Assembly (NCBI RefSeq): GCF_002153375.1 | Contig: NZ_MTBQ01000001.1 | Location: forward strand, 310,001-374,000 | DNA length: 64,000 nucleotides | From: Oceanobacillus rekensis | Lineage (GTDB): Bacteria > Bacillota > Bacilli > Bacillales > Amphibacillaceae | Reading direction: 5' to 3' | Part shown: one piece after another, positions 1 to 9,521 of the stretch | Position numbering within the stretch: position 1 is the stretch's first letter | How the letters are laid out: every line of letters starts with the position of its first letter | The notes under the pieces: generated by a model | Databases searched by the model: none | What the model saw: only the letters and a program-made list of their open reading frames with translations | What the model was told of the DNA's origin: nothing | Position numbers and translations under genes: made by a program

Positions 1-173
1 CACCATTCCTGATGTTCACTCCCACAGTCTTTCACCTATCTAAAAGATAAAAGTTTTCAAAATTTAAGACGTCTATACTAGGGTTGATTATAGCAATAGC
101 AGCGGTTATATTCAATTAATAAATATTATTCCCTCTATGTTTACTATTCATATGGGAGTTCAAACATAATAAA

Positions 174-467
174 TCAGAAAAAAAGTTGGGCAATCTGATA
201 CATCACTTGCATCAAAAGCTCAAAAAAACCTTTGACCCCGGCTTCCAATACTGAAGCAGTTTTTTGTGCACCATGAATTGACGAGGTTTCATCGACAGCC
301 GGCTGACTCACAGGGGTGTGTTCAGTTTCCGGTACAGGTACGGTTTCCTCCTCCACTGCAATTTCCTCGGTAACTTCAACTACTGGGGAAGATTCCTGGT
401 TCATTCCGAATACGGTACCAGATAGAAAGAACACTGCCATTAGCAGTAAAACAACAAATAATCGCAT
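174..467 (-). CDS. yqxA: YqxA-like small exported/membrane protein
   Basis: A 97-residue protein with an N-terminal hydrophobic segment (residues 2-21), an acidic Glu/Pro/Val-rich middle and a hydrophobic C-terminal helix ending in QLFF. It follows spoIIP by 13 nt with a good ribosome site (GGAGGT, 8 nt before ATG), so it is probably co-transcribed with spoIIP. B. subtilis has yqxA in the same place after spoIIP, and the family is uncharacterised. The assignment rests on position, size and the membrane-anchored layout more than on motifs. The 173 bases to its left, up to the window edge, hold no gene that I can recognise. Confidence 0.65.
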   Translation of the reverse strand: MRLFVVLLLMAVFFLSGTVFGMNQESSPVVEVTEEIAVEEETVPVPETEHTPVSQPAVDETSSIHGAQKTASVLEAGVKGFFELLMQVMYQIAQLFF

Positions 468-480
468 CGTTCGCTACCTC

Positions 481-1641
481 CTATGGGTTTGCTTGTACTG
501 CTTCTGCATCCCAATAATAATCACTGAAAACTTCCGCAAGTGCATCTGCTGACCGATAAAGTTCTTCCATCGTGTTGTCAACACCCCCGAATTCTATCAG
601 GATAGAATTTTCTGAAAGGTCTTGATTAAATACGCCATTTGTTCCTGAACCACCTTTAGGTAGAAGCCCTCTACTCAAACCAGGATATTTTTCCTCAATT
701 AGATTATTTAATTCTGTAGCTACTTCCAGGTTTTTCTCATGTCCTGTATGATCCATTCCAACTACAAACATAATTCTGGCGTAGGATTCACCGTTAATTT
801 CTTTCGTTGTCACGTCTTTTCTCTGTGAGTCTCGATGAAGGTCAAACACGTATTGTATCTCACCATTTGTTGCAATCGCTTCTTCTACAACGTCCCTCGA
901 TGCATCATAGGATTGCCGATACTCCAAGCCTTTTTCATCTAGAACACTACCTATATCCGTATTGTCGACCTGTGTCCCTATACCTTTTCCTTCTAACGAT
1001 TCTGCAAGTCTATCACTGACTTTAGTTATGTTAATTTCGGAATGAAGTGCTGAATTAGGATCTGTTGTATCAGGCAAATTGGGTAAGAACGATTCCCGAT
1101 TATGTGTATTATAAATAAATACGACATCACGTTCACCTGTTGTTTGTTGAACTTTTTCTTTTATATCTTTAATCGGCTTTTCCGCTTCTTCATCCATAAT
1201 TGCTTTACGATCTTTTAACACTTCCTCGAGAGGTGGATATGATTCGATCGGAAGGTTCGTGTAGTCTGTACCTTCTCCGGCAATGAGGATACGACTGTCA
1301 TAAATTGAAAATCCTGGTAGTTCATTTCCCAATAAGCTTCTTGGATCATTCGGTTTTAAATTAGTCGCAATTTGAAATAGCACTTCTGAGACTCCCGGTA
1401 ATTGATAATCTTTTGGAAAAGCCCCATTGAAGGATCTATTCTCCATACCCAAAATATTATAAAACACAAAACCATCAATATCCCTTGTCCATTCGGTTAT
1501 TAAATTGGATGAAAAACGATATGCTGGTTGTATCGTTGTTAGTAAACCGATAAATACAAATAGAACAACAATACTGAACAAATATAGTCCACTTCTTTTT
1601 GATACAACTTGAACATTGCTTTTCAGGTGTTTTTTATTCAT
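481..1641 (-). CDS. spoIIP: Stage II sporulation protein P, peptidoglycan hydrolase/amidase of the engulfment complex
   Basis: SpoIIP works with SpoIID and SpoIIM in the mother cell, cutting peptidoglycan (amidase and endopeptidase) during septal thinning and engulfment. The protein has one N-terminal membrane segment (about residues 19-36). The catalytic-type motifs are YNTHNRE near residue 180, DLHRDS near 269 and EFGGVDNT near 350, which supply the His/Glu zinc ligands typical of the family. The length of about 386 fits the family. The start is uncertain. I take the ATG at 1641 (MNKKHLK); an in-frame GTG at 1659 has no ribosome site, while the ATG has GGTGG only at a long spacing. It lies downstream of gpr, as in B. 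subtilis. Confidence 0.93.
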   Translation of the reverse strand: MNKKHLKSNVQVVSKRSGLYLFSIVVLFVFIGLLTTIQPAYRFSSNLITEWTRDIDGFVFYNILGMENRSFNGAFPKDYQLPGVSEVLFQIATNLKPNDPRSLLGNELPGFSIYDSRILIAGEGTDYTNLPIESYPPLEEVLKDRKAIMDEEAEKPIKDIKEKVQQTTGERDVVFIYNTHNRESFLPNLPDTTDPNSALHSEINITKVSDRLAESLEGKGIGTQVDNTDIGSVLDEKGLEYRQSYDASRDVVEEAIATNGEIQYVFDLHRDSQRKDVTTKEINGESYARIMFVVGMDHTGHEKNLEVATELNNLIEEKYPGLSRGLLPKGGSGTNGVFNQDLSENSILIEFGGVDNTMEELYRSADALAEVFSDYYWDAEAVQANP

Positions 1642-1756
1642 AAAAATACATGATCCCACCTTTCCACGGTCAACTCTTTTTAAAATCTATGAGCTGACGG
1701 GAGAAACTAGAACCATGTATTTGAAAAAATAGAGCCTTTAATAGAGCTAAATAAAG

Positions 1757-2863
1757 CTACCTGGAATAGGAAGCAAAGTTATCAACATCTACCTTCTGGT
1801 GTAATGCAGCATTAACACCATTTGCAAGAAGGTTTGCCATATCAATCATAAACCCATCCACTTCTTTTGGTGTAACCATCAAATTATGTCCAATAGGTGT
1901 CAGAACTTCTGTTATTAATTGCCTTTTTTCATCCTCGGATAAGGAACCTACAATACCAAGAAAAGTTTCTCTCTTCTCTTTATCTGGAAGATCTGATTCC
2001 GTAAGCTTTTTACCTCCAAATGACATCCCGGCCGGTGTTAATGATTTGGAAGGTTTGTCTTTCTCATTCCATTCACGACCAAAATGCTTCAATAGATAAT
2101 CAATCGAATCACTAGCGATAGTTACTGCATCAACTACTGTCGGTACACCAATTGCAACAACCGGTACTCCAAGTGTTTCTTTACTAATTTCTTTTCGTTT
2201 ATTGCCTACACCAGAGCCAGGATGGATGCCAGAATCAGATAGTTGTATCGTCTCATTGATCCGTTCGATAGACCTGGATGCAAGTGCATCGATTGCAATG
2301 ACAAAATCAGGCTTGTATTTCTCTGCTATCCCGAAAATAATATCGCTTGTTTCTATCCCCGTAACCCCCATTACACCAGGTGTTACTGCAGCAACCTGAC
2401 GATATCCGTCTGCAACGGTCTCCTGCTGAAGTTTAAATAAGTGGCTTGTAACAAGTACTTTCTCAATTGTCATCGGCCCAAGTGCATCTGGTGTGACATT
2501 CCAGTTACCAAGCCCAACAATTAATCCAGATCCATCTACCGGAATATTATTACGTGATAACAGGTCTTCCAGTTCCTTGGCAAGTATTTTCGCTGCAGCT
2601 TCCTGTCTAGCAGTATCCTGCCTCTTTACTCCATCTGCATATATCGTGACATAATTTCCCGGTTTCTTGCCAATTAACTTACCGCCTTCTTCATCAATAT
2701 CTACATATGATATTTTTATATTGTCTTCATTCCGCTCTTTAAAAGTAACGCCTTTTATCTCGCTTTTCTGTTTCTTAGTCACTTTTTCTGTTTCTGTATA
2801 CATATCACGTGCTTCTACAGCTAGATCTGTTCGAACCTGAAATGCTTTATTTAATTCCTCCAT
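1757..2863 (-). CDS. gpr: Spore germination protease GPR (A25 family)
   Basis: GPR degrades the small acid-soluble spore proteins during germination. It is made in the forespore as a zymogen and autoprocessed near its N-terminus. The start region carries VRTDLAVEA (about residues 10-18), the conserved processing-site context. The segment [14 protein letters not shown] (near residue 116) and AIDALASRS (near 190) hold the conserved acidic residues assigned to the unusual acid-protease active site. Length 368 is normal. A 97-nt gap separates it from spoIIP, enough for a separate spoIIP promoter. In B. subtilis gpr is transcribed by sigma G/F; I found no convincing forespore promoter here, only weak TGAATT-type matches. 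Confidence 0.95.
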   Translation of the reverse strand: MEELNKAFQVRTDLAVEARDMYTETEKVTKKQKSEIKGVTFKERNEDNIKISYVDIDEEGGKLIGKKPGNYVTIYADGVKRQDTARQEAAAKILAKELEDLLSRNNIPVDGSGLIVGLGNWNVTPDALGPMTIEKVLVTSHLFKLQQETVADGYRQVAAVTPGVMGVTGIETSDIIFGIAEKYKPDFVIAIDALASRSIERINETIQLSDSGIHPGSGVGNKRKEISKETLGVPVVAIGVPTVVDAVTIASDSIDYLLKHFGREWNEKDKPSKSLTPAGMSFGGKKLTESDLPDKEKRETFLGIVGSLSEDEKRQLITEVLTPIGHNLMVTPKEVDGFMIDMANLLANGVNAALHQKVDVDNFASYSR

Positions 2864-2952
2864 TTGCGCATCTTCCCTTCATTTGGTCATTAATATTAGA
2901 ATTGACTATTTACTAAAATTCATACGAAATAACCAAATGAATAACAATTCTA

Positions 2953-2981
2953 TTGAAAATATCGGTTTTATTTGGTAAAAT
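2953..2981 (+). promoter_or_regulatory. Sigma-A-type promoter of rpsT
   Basis: TTGAAA at 2953-2958 and TAAAAT at 2976-2981 are separated by 17 bases. It reads towards rpsT and leaves a 5' leader of about 95 nt before the start codon. Confidence 0.7.
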
Positions 2982-3082
2982 ACATCTTGTCCCACCTGAA
3001 AGTTGAATTAAAATATACTGATAACTTTAAGAGGATAATTGAACATTATTAATATAACGTTCATTACTAGGAGGTGAAATAC

Positions 3083-3343
3083 ATGGCTAATATTAAATCA
3101 GCAATTAAACGTGTTGGTGTAAACGAAAAGAAACATGCTGCCAATACTAACAAAAAATCTGCAATGCGTTCAGAAATTAAACGCGTTGAAAGCCTAGTTG
3201 AAGCTAACGATGTTGAAAATGCTAAAGCAGCATTAAAAACAACGACAAAGCATATTGACAAAGCAGTACAAAAAGGTATAATCCACAGAAATACAGGTGA
3301 CCGTCAAAAGTCTCGCCTTTCTAAAAAAGTAAGTTCTCTATAA
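3083..3343 (+). CDS. rpsT: 30S ribosomal protein S20
   Basis: S20 binds 16S rRNA early in assembly of the small subunit. The protein begins MANIKSAIKRV, the family signature, is strongly basic and has 86 residues (family usually 85-90). I start at the ATG at 3083, five bases after the strong ribosome site AGGAGGTGA (3069-3077). An upstream in-frame ATG at 3074 overlaps that site and is unlikely to be used. The gene is divergent from gpr and convergent with holA, as in B. subtilis. It is a stand-alone unit with its own promoter and a strong terminator. Confidence 0.97.
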   Translation: MANIKSAIKRVGVNEKKHAANTNKKSAMRSEIKRVESLVEANDVENAKAALKTTTKHIDKAVQKGIIHRNTGDRQKSRLSKKVSSL

Positions 3344-3350
3344 TAAAAAA

Positions 3351-3380
3351 GCGATCCTATAAAATTATAGGATCGCTTTT
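3351..3380. terminator. Bidirectional terminator between rpsT and holA
   Basis: A 12-bp perfect stem (3351-3362 with 3365-3376; arm GCGATCCTATAA) is flanked by an A-run on the left and a T-run on the right. It can therefore stop transcription of both convergent genes. Confidence 0.9.
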
Positions 3381-4400
3381 TTATGTCTTTTCTATCAAAT
3401 CATAAAGTAAAAGTTCAAAGGCAAGTCCCTTTTCCATTCTTCCCTGCTTCATCACACTATCAGCGTCTGTTAGCCTGCTAATAATATCCTCGAGTTTTCT
3501 AACAGTAAACTTTTTTTCGCGACTTAGAGCAATCTTAATTACATATGGGTGACCGCCAATACTCTTTTGCATTTGAAACTGACTATAACCCTTTTCCTTC
3601 AAAAGTTTCACCCGTAATAGATTGCGAAACTGAAATGCGAGCAATCCGATCATTGCTATTGGCTCCTCTTTCATTTTCTCCAAATCTTTATAAATAGAAA
3701 TAGCTTTTCTTAGGTCACGTTCGATAACTGCATCAACAAGCTTTAGCGACGAACTATCAGAGGTATGAGATATAAGGGATTCTGCTATCCCTTTCGTTAT
3801 CACACCATTTTCTCCAACATATAATGCAAGCTTCGTCAATTCATTCTCTAACAAGTGAAGATTCGACGATAACTCAACCTCTAATATCTCATATACCTCA
3901 TGATCAACTGATATTCGAAGTTGTCTCGCCATTGTATCGATCCATCGTTTCAAATCCTGTTCTTTAACAGTATTACATACAGCAATGATTGCATTTTTCT
4001 TTAAAAGTTTACTGATTTTCTTCCGTTCGTCGATTTTTTCGTATGCTGCAATCAATAATAATATGGAATATTCTGCAGGTGCATCCAAATATCTTTCCAA
4101 GGAAGCTATATCATGTTCAAATGGAAGCTTGTCCGGTTTCGCCTTTAAAAAGCTTGGATTACTTGCGATAATCAACTTTCTGTCACCAAAGAATGGGTAT
4201 GTCTCTGCATCCGCTACAACTTCCTGAATTGGTGTTTCTTCCAGATCATAAACAGAAAGGTTATCCTCATCCCCAGAGATAACCCGTTCTATCAATTCTT
4301 TTCTTATGTTTTGCAGCAAAAACGATTCTGAACCATATGTAAGATATACAGGATCAATTTGGTTTTTTTTAATATTCTTGAGTACATCGATATAAGACAT
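3381..4400 (-). CDS. holA: DNA polymerase III delta subunit
   Basis: The delta subunit is the wrench of the clamp loader that opens the beta sliding clamp. This 339-residue protein has the usual N-terminal P-loop-like fold without a functional Walker site (VYLTYGSESFLL near residue 18), then the lid and collar domains. Motifs such as YPFFGDRKLI (near residue 67) and LFLLYDLIEK-type endings are typical of the YqeN/HolA family in Firmicutes. The ribosome site GGAGTG is 8 nt before ATG. Its neighbours (rpsT convergent, yqzM divergent) match B. subtilis. Confidence 0.93.
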   Translation of the reverse strand: MSYIDVLKNIKKNQIDPVYLTYGSESFLLQNIRKELIERVISGDEDNLSVYDLEETPIQEVVADAETYPFFGDRKLIIASNPSFLKAKPDKLPFEHDIASLERYLDAPAEYSILLLIAAYEKIDERKKISKLLKKNAIIAVCNTVKEQDLKRWIDTMARQLRISVDHEVYEILEVELSSNLHLLENELTKLALYVGENGVITKGIAESLISHTSDSSSLKLVDAVIERDLRKAISIYKDLEKMKEEPIAMIGLLAFQFRNLLRVKLLKEKGYSQFQMQKSIGGHPYVIKIALSREKKFTVRKLEDIISRLTDADSVMKQGRMEKGLAFELLLYDLIEKT

Positions 4401-4542
4401 TCACTGTTCACTCCAACTATGTATACAGTAAGAGGTCGCTTCCAAAGTGCCCAGTCTTAGAATTTCACTTTTTCGTCATTAACCCTCTTTTAAAACATAT
4501 TATAATGGTAAATGGGAATGTCGTGAATGGCAAGCGATATTT

Positions 4543-4570
4543 TGGAGGGGAGTTATTTCCTTCCCCTCCA
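4543..4570. other. Hairpin inside the holA-yqzM intergenic gap (4401-4783)
   Basis: The 383-base gap between divergent holA and yqzM contains a 9-bp perfect inverted repeat (TGGAGGGGA at 4543-4551, TCCCCTCCA at 4562-4570) with a 10-base loop. There is no T-run on either side, so it is not a classical terminator. I see no gene in the rest of the gap; it should hold the divergent promoters, but none is clear. Confidence 0.5.
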
Positions 4571-4783
4571 GCATCTATATAAACGCCTGACAGACAGCCC
4601 TAGAAACTGTATATCAAACGATATTTTTACTTGTCTTTAGCTTATGCCGACACAGCAGAAATATAGATGTTAAGTCTTACTAAATATGGAGATGAATAAA
4701 AAATTGATGTTCGTATAATTTATAAAGTAGATTTTTTAACTAAATTAATTTATACTATGATTAGACATTAGGAGGGGTATATT

Positions 4784-4918
4784 GTGAATGAATTTGAAAA
4801 AGATGTACAGTATAGAGGTAATGATGTAGTCGATTCCATAAAAGGATTTGCTTTTTCATTAATTTTCTTCATGTTAATTTTTGCTGTCGGTGCCGTTATC
4901 AGCGTTGTTGGTCAATAA
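4784..4918 (+). CDS. yqzM: YqzM-like 44-residue membrane protein
   Basis: A 44-residue protein starts at GTG 4784, six bases after the strong ribosome site AGGAGGGG (4770-4777). It has a charged N-terminus (MNEFEKDVQYRGNDVVDS) and one hydrophobic helix (about residues 21-43). B. subtilis yqzM lies in the same place between comEC and holA, has the same length and also begins MNEFEK. The function is unknown. A strong terminator follows 26 nt after the stop. The start, terminator and synteny together make this a real gene despite its size. Confidence 0.88.
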   Translation: MNEFEKDVQYRGNDVVDSIKGFAFSLIFFMLIFAVGAVISVVGQ

Positions 4919-4944
4919 CAAAAACTATTTTTGAAACCTTCTGT

Positions 4945-4975
4945 AAAAGAGACTGCCAAATCAGTCTCTTTTTTT
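4945..4975 (+). terminator. Terminator of yqzM
   Basis: A 9-bp stem (AAGAGACTG 4947-4955 with 4962-4970), extended by A/T pairs, is followed by a run of T. It stops yqzM, and its A-rich left flank can also serve comEC from the other side. Confidence 0.85.
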
Positions 4976-5087
4976 ATGCCACAAAAGTTCGTTCCAGTTT
5001 AACCCTATAAAATCTGGGGCTATGCTTTTGTTGTAACAGCAAATTATAAAAATCAACTACTTTAAAACTTCCCCCTACATCTGTATC

Positions 5088-7385
5088 TTATGGATTGTGG
5101 GTGTAAAATGTTCCTCCCTGCCGATTATAAATATATTGAACCGCTCCATATGTGTCCGTTCGCAAGATAACTATCTCTTCATCGTTTAACGATTCAATAA
5201 CTTCCAATGCTGGATGGCCATAGGTATTATTTTCCCCAACGGAAATTAGTGCAAACTGTGGATCAATTACATTCAAGAATGATTGGTCTGTAGATGTATT
5301 ACTTCCATGATGAGCAACTTTTAAAACATCAACAGCTATATTCGGATATGTTTCGATAAGTTCTTTTTCTTCACTTTTACCAATATCTCCTGTAAACAGC
5401 CACTTTTTACCACCTATTTCTGTATACAGTACCAAGGAATTTTCATTAGCTGATAAATGGTCACCAGAAGGTCCAACAACTAAAAATTCCTGCCCGCCAA
5501 GCATTATTGAATCATTTCGTTTAGCCTTCATGATTTCATTTGTTTGCTTACCAGTAATGATTTCATTTAACGTCGCTTCATCAAAATACTCACTTACTAT
5601 TAATTTCTCCACTTCCATCTCCTTTATGATAAAAGATGCACTCCCCATATGATCTAAATCCTCATGTGTAAGTATTAATGCATCCAGCTTGCGTATGCCT
5701 CTTGAGTAAAAGTAGGGCTTTAGAATTTGTTTGTAAACACTTTCTGTTGCCTCCATATCTTCGAATGAGAATTTTGCGCCAGCATCAATCATCACAACAC
5801 CTTTTCTATATGGCAGCTCAATTAAAAACGCATCCCCCTGACCGATATCAAGCATCGTAACCGTACCGACCGGTGAAAAATATGGTTTTGCAGCAACACC
5901 CATAATTAAGCAACAGAAAAGAATTCCGGATAAAAAAGATCTTTTTAACCTTTTACACTGCAGGTCATTCATAAATATGAAAAACAAAATAAAATATAAT
6001 GCAGTTGCCATAGTAGAAAAACTGTCCATTAGAAAGGGGAAAAAGAAGTTAGCGTCAATAAATTCAATAAATGATAGGACCAACTTATGAATACTTACAA
6101 ATATCATATCAAATAAATACACGATACTTTTCGGTAAAAAAGTTAATGGTAGTAAAATATACATGAAGGGAATTACAAACAAGGTAAAGTAGGGAATGAT
6201 AATTAAATTAATAATGATGGACAGTGGTTGAAAAATGGAGAAATAGGCAAGCTGAATTGGAATGATAGCCATTTGGGATATGAAACTAATTTGAAGAACC
6301 TGCCAGAACGGAGATTGTGTTTCACTAATCCATTGTTTCGAAAGTAGAATTACAAAAGTAACACTAAAAGATAATTGAAACCCAACATGATATACAATAT
6401 AGGCATCAAATAAAATCAAAAGTAAAAATACGATGCTAAGCACATCCGTATAACTGAATGTAAATTTATACTTATTTAGAAGAATAAAGATGACAACCAT
6501 GACAGTTGCCCTCCAAACGGACGGCTCACCTCCTGCAAGCATCGCATAAACAGGCATTAAGAAAACCATAAGCCATTGGGACTTTTCCTTGGTCATAATA
6601 TTAAGCTTAATTAAAAAAAAGTAGCATAATCCAATTATGAGACCAATATTGGATCCAGATATAGCAATGATATGTGTTAAGCTCCATCTTTGGAAAATTT
6701 CTTCTGTATCAGAATCTATATTGGAATCGTCTCCAAAAACAATTGCACTTAACCAGGGTGCAGTAAATTCACCCAGTCTGTTTCCAACATGTGTCAGTAA
6801 ATGATTTCGTAATGTATAAAAACGGTCAATAAAAGACGAACCATCACAGGAAACATGATTTGGAGATTCAAGTACAAGCTGATATGTAATGCCTTTTGTC
6901 AGTAAATAATTACGATAGTCGAATTGACCTGGATTCCTACTTTCAGTAGGTAATTCAACCGTTCCTCGTACCGTACACTCTGCTCCGGCACTTAAACTAT
7001 TAATAACATGGGGCTCGATATGCGTTTTGGGGAAATGGAGGATAAGTAATCGTTGTTCGGAATTGCTCTCTTTTAGCACAAATTCCAATTTATCTTCAGT
7101 AATTGTTACCGGCCCTGAGATACTTCCTTTATAATTAGCTTCTTCAGTTGGGATAGTTTCCTTCACTTCGTGGCTCTCTACTTGTGGGATATAAGATAAG
7201 AAAAAAATAAAAACAATTAAAGAAATGATGATTGGCCATACTCTTAACCGCTCATAAAAATATAAATAAAATAACCATAATAAAAATGCAAGAATGACCC
7301 AGCCATTATTAACATACACATTAATAATGGCTGCTCCAGCTGCAAAAGCAACAAAATGCCAATAGCCTTTCAATTTTTCATTCAC
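5088..7385 (-). CDS. comEC: ComEC DNA-uptake channel with C-terminal metallo-beta-lactamase domain
   Basis: ComEC forms the membrane channel through which single-stranded DNA enters the cytoplasm during transformation. The 765-residue protein has N-terminal transmembrane helices, an external soluble (OB/DUF4131-like) part around residues 75-190, the Competence helix bundle (about 210-480) and a C-terminal metallo-beta-lactamase-like domain. The last contains LTHEDLDHMGS (near 580) and VAHHGSNTS (near 690), the metal-binding motifs of the presumed nuclease. The GTG start has only a weak ribosome site, and it lies 17 nt after comEB, which suggests translational coupling. Length and order match B. 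subtilis comE. Confidence 0.95.
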   Translation of the reverse strand: MNEKLKGYWHFVAFAAGAAIINVYVNNGWVILAFLLWLFYLYFYERLRVWPIIISLIVFIFFLSYIPQVESHEVKETIPTEEANYKGSISGPVTITEDKLEFVLKESNSEQRLLILHFPKTHIEPHVINSLSAGAECTVRGTVELPTESRNPGQFDYRNYLLTKGITYQLVLESPNHVSCDGSSFIDRFYTLRNHLLTHVGNRLGEFTAPWLSAIVFGDDSNIDSDTEEIFQRWSLTHIIAISGSNIGLIIGLCYFFLIKLNIMTKEKSQWLMVFLMPVYAMLAGGEPSVWRATVMVVIFILLNKYKFTFSYTDVLSIVFLLLILFDAYIVYHVGFQLSFSVTFVILLSKQWISETQSPFWQVLQISFISQMAIIPIQLAYFSIFQPLSIIINLIIIPYFTLFVIPFMYILLPLTFLPKSIVYLFDMIFVSIHKLVLSFIEFIDANFFFPFLMDSFSTMATALYFILFFIFMNDLQCKRLKRSFLSGILFCCLIMGVAAKPYFSPVGTVTMLDIGQGDAFLIELPYRKGVVMIDAGAKFSFEDMEATESVYKQILKPYFYSRGIRKLDALILTHEDLDHMGSASFIIKEMEVEKLIVSEYFDEATLNEIITGKQTNEIMKAKRNDSIMLGGQEFLVVGPSGDHLSANENSLVLYTEIGGKKWLFTGDIGKSEEKELIETYPNIAVDVLKVAHHGSNTSTDQSFLNVIDPQFALISVGENNTYGHPALEVIESLNDEEIVILRTDTYGAVQYIYNRQGGTFYTHNP

Positions 7386-7402
7386 CTATTTCCAAATTCC
7401 AG

Positions 7403-7966
7403 TTAAATCTGGGATAGTTTCTCTGCTTCTTTTATTAAAGCTTGTACTTCCAGGTCATTCTCTGTTATAGATTCTAACTTTCCTATCAGGTTATTAATTA
7501 GCGTTGTTTTTTCCTGATAATTTGTATCCACAGCAAGATAATCCAGTTTGACTTTTTTAGTTCCCACGCCAGCCTCTTCTAACAGTTGGATGGCATATTC
7601 ATGATTATGATAATCTTCCGCAAAATAAACCGTGCTTATACCACTTTGAATTAGCTGCTTTGTACATTGGAGGCAAGGAAAATGTGTGACATAGATATCT
7701 GCCTTATCTGTCGGGACACCAAATTTCGCACATTGTAACAATGCATTCGCTTCTGCATGTACTGTCCTTACACAATGTCCATCAATGACATAGCACCCAT
7801 CATCCGTACAATGCATACTCCCCGAAACACTGCCATTGTACCCACCGGCAATAATTCGTTTGTCACGAACAATGGTGGCACCTACCATTAGTCTTGTACA
7901 TGTGCTTCTGAGTGCAAGTAAATGGCTTTGTGCCATGAAATATTGATCCCAGGATATTCTTTCCAT
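7403..7966 (-). CDS. comEB: ComEB, dCMP deaminase family protein
   Basis: This is a cytidine/deoxycytidylate deaminase-fold protein of 187 residues. The zinc-binding signature is clear: TVHAEANAL (near residue 68) and PCLQC (near 97). B. subtilis ComEB is homologous to dCMP deaminase and sits in the comE operon, but it is reported not to be needed for transformation itself and has been linked to polar placement of the competence apparatus. The ribosome site AAGGGGA is 9 nt before ATG. It stands between comEA and comEC as usual. Confidence 0.94.
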   Translation of the reverse strand: MERISWDQYFMAQSHLLALRSTCTRLMVGATIVRDKRIIAGGYNGSVSGSMHCTDDGCYVIDGHCVRTVHAEANALLQCAKFGVPTDKADIYVTHFPCLQCTKQLIQSGISTVYFAEDYHNHEYAIQLLEEAGVGTKKVKLDYLAVDTNYQEKTTLINNLIGKLESITENDLEVQALIKEAEKLSQI

Positions 7967-8053
7967 CTGTTTAAGTCCCCTTTTTTCAATTGTTTCTACT
8001 AGTTTACATTCTTTGCTGAAACTTCGTCAATCTAACTTATTGAAATTCACTGA

Positions 8054-8644
8054 CTATGGAATCTGTATTTCCTCTTGCAAATTCTCCAATGTTTTCTGTC
8101 CAATGCCAGATACTTGAAGCAAATCTTCCAGTGTATTAAAGAAACCATTTTCCTCTCTGTATTGGATAATCGCCTGTGCTTTTGATGGGCCGATACCCGA
8201 TAATGTTTCTATTTCTGTTTGCGTTGCATAATTTATCTTAACTTTTCCATTACTAGTATTATCAGCTGTACTTCCTTCACTAACATTTCCAATTTTAGGT
8301 ACGTCGATAATCATTTCATCTTGGACCTTTTGTGCAAGATTAACTTGTGATTGATCTGCATCTGATGTAAACCCTCCTGCCATACTAATGACATCATTTA
8401 TTCTCAAATCTATCTCTATTTCATAAACACCGGGGTTTACAATTGCACCTTTTACATCAATTATCGCTGTACTGCCTTGCTGACTTGTTTCTGGCTCTTG
8501 TTCTAATAGGTTCTCTGATGTTTTTAATTCATGTATATCATTCGTAAGTTGCGCACTTTCTTCTTCTTTCGTAAATACAAGGAATATTATAATGACTACC
8601 GCAGCAGCTATAAAAAATGAGGACTTTTTGAGGATTTCAAGCAA
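8054..8644 (-). CDS. comEA: ComEA, membrane-anchored DNA receptor for transformation
   Basis: ComEA binds incoming double-stranded DNA at the cell surface and passes it to the ComEC channel. Visible parts are an N-terminal membrane anchor (about residues 8-24), a Gln/Ser/Glu-rich linker, a SLBB-like domain (about 60-115, AIVNPGVYEIE) and a C-terminal double helix-hairpin-helix DNA-binding domain with ETLSGIGPSKA (near 146) and LLQVSGIGQKTLENL (near 175). The start is TTG, 10 nt after a strong GGAGG. In B. subtilis the divergent gene comER precedes comEA; here it is absent and only about 120 bases separate comEA from yqeM. Confidence 0.94.
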   Translation of the reverse strand: MLEILKKSSFFIAAAVVIIIFLVFTKEEESAQLTNDIHELKTSENLLEQEPETSQQGSTAIIDVKGAIVNPGVYEIEIDLRINDVISMAGGFTSDADQSQVNLAQKVQDEMIIDVPKIGNVSEGSTADNTSNGKVKINYATQTEIETLSGIGPSKAQAIIQYREENGFFNTLEDLLQVSGIGQKTLENLQEEIQIP

Positions 8645-8746
8645 CTAAAGGGATACCTCCTTTCAATCATGGTTTCTGAAGATTCTTTTAAGACGTGGTT
8701 CTCGTATATCTATTCGACATTAATGATAAAATCCCTGCAATGCAGA

Positions 8747-8780
8747 AAAGACCGGGAAATGTTACTTATCCCGATCTTTT
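8747..8780 (-). terminator. Terminator at the 3' end of yqeM
   Basis: A 10-bp stem (8747-8756 with 8770-8779, one G-U pair in the minus-strand RNA) is followed on the minus strand by TTTT. The yqeM stop codon lies in the loop, so the stem overlaps the coding end. It separates the yqeG-yqeM operon from comEA. Confidence 0.75.
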
Positions 8781-9518
8781 TTCAGCCAAAAAGAAAATTC
8801 TCTCTGACTTTGTATTAATATTATTTTCTTTTAATGAAAAATCAGCATACAATTCCAAGTTTTCAAAACCTGTATCAATTAAAAGTTTTTTAAAAAATTC
8901 AACAGGGTGTGTCCTCTGATGGTGAAATTCATCAAATCTCACATACTCATCACCAACTCGCGAGAAAAAAGTGAGATCATGAAACATTTCACCGCGTTCC
9001 TCCCCTTCAGAACAAAACCAAATATAGGATGCATCATCTGTTACATCTGCAAACGTTTGATTCAGATAATTTTCTTCAACTTGATAAAGGGAGTGGACAT
9101 CAAAAATAAAAAGTCCACCAGCCTTTAAAGAGGTAGCAACATTTTCAAATGTTTTCTTCAGATCATCTGGACTTGTAATATAATTGATTACATCACAATA
9201 ACTGATTGCAGCGTCGTATTCGCTTAGACCTTCAAGCGTAATTAAATCTTGGTGTAACCATTGAATGGAATGATTATTTTTACTTGCTTTATGTTCTGCA
9301 TATGTCAACATGTCAGCAGAATAGTCCACTCCAGTCATTTGGTAGCCCATATCTGCTAATCGGCTCGTGATTTCGCCGGTACCGCAACCAAGATCAACTA
9401 TTTTGTTAATCTTTTTATCGGAGTTGTTAATTATTTTTTCTGTAAAGTCTACCCATTCGGCATACGGTGCATTCAACATTAATTGATCATATAGGTATGC
9501 CATTTGCTGATAGGCCAT
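8766..9518 (-). CDS. yqeM: Class I SAM-dependent methyltransferase YqeM
   Basis: A 250-residue Rossmann-fold methyltransferase with the SAM-binding motif I VDLGCGTGEITSRL (near residue 41) and motif II GVDYSADML (near 64). The substrate is unknown. It is the last gene of the yqe cluster, 3 nt after rsfS, as in B. subtilis, which supports a link to ribosome or RNA metabolism without proving one. The ribosome site GGAAGG is 7 nt before ATG. Confidence 0.88.
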   Translation of the reverse strand: MAYQQMAYLYDQLMLNAPYAEWVDFTEKIINNSDKKINKIVDLGCGTGEITSRLADMGYQMTGVDYSADMLTYAEHKASKNNHSIQWLHQDLITLEGLSEYDAAISYCDVINYITSPDDLKKTFENVATSLKAGGLFIFDVHSLYQVEENYLNQTFADVTDDASYIWFCSEGEERGEMFHDLTFFSRVGDEYVRFDEFHHQRTHPVEFFKKLLIDTGFENLELYADFSLKENNINTKSERIFFLAEKRSG

Positions 9519-9521
9519 AAC

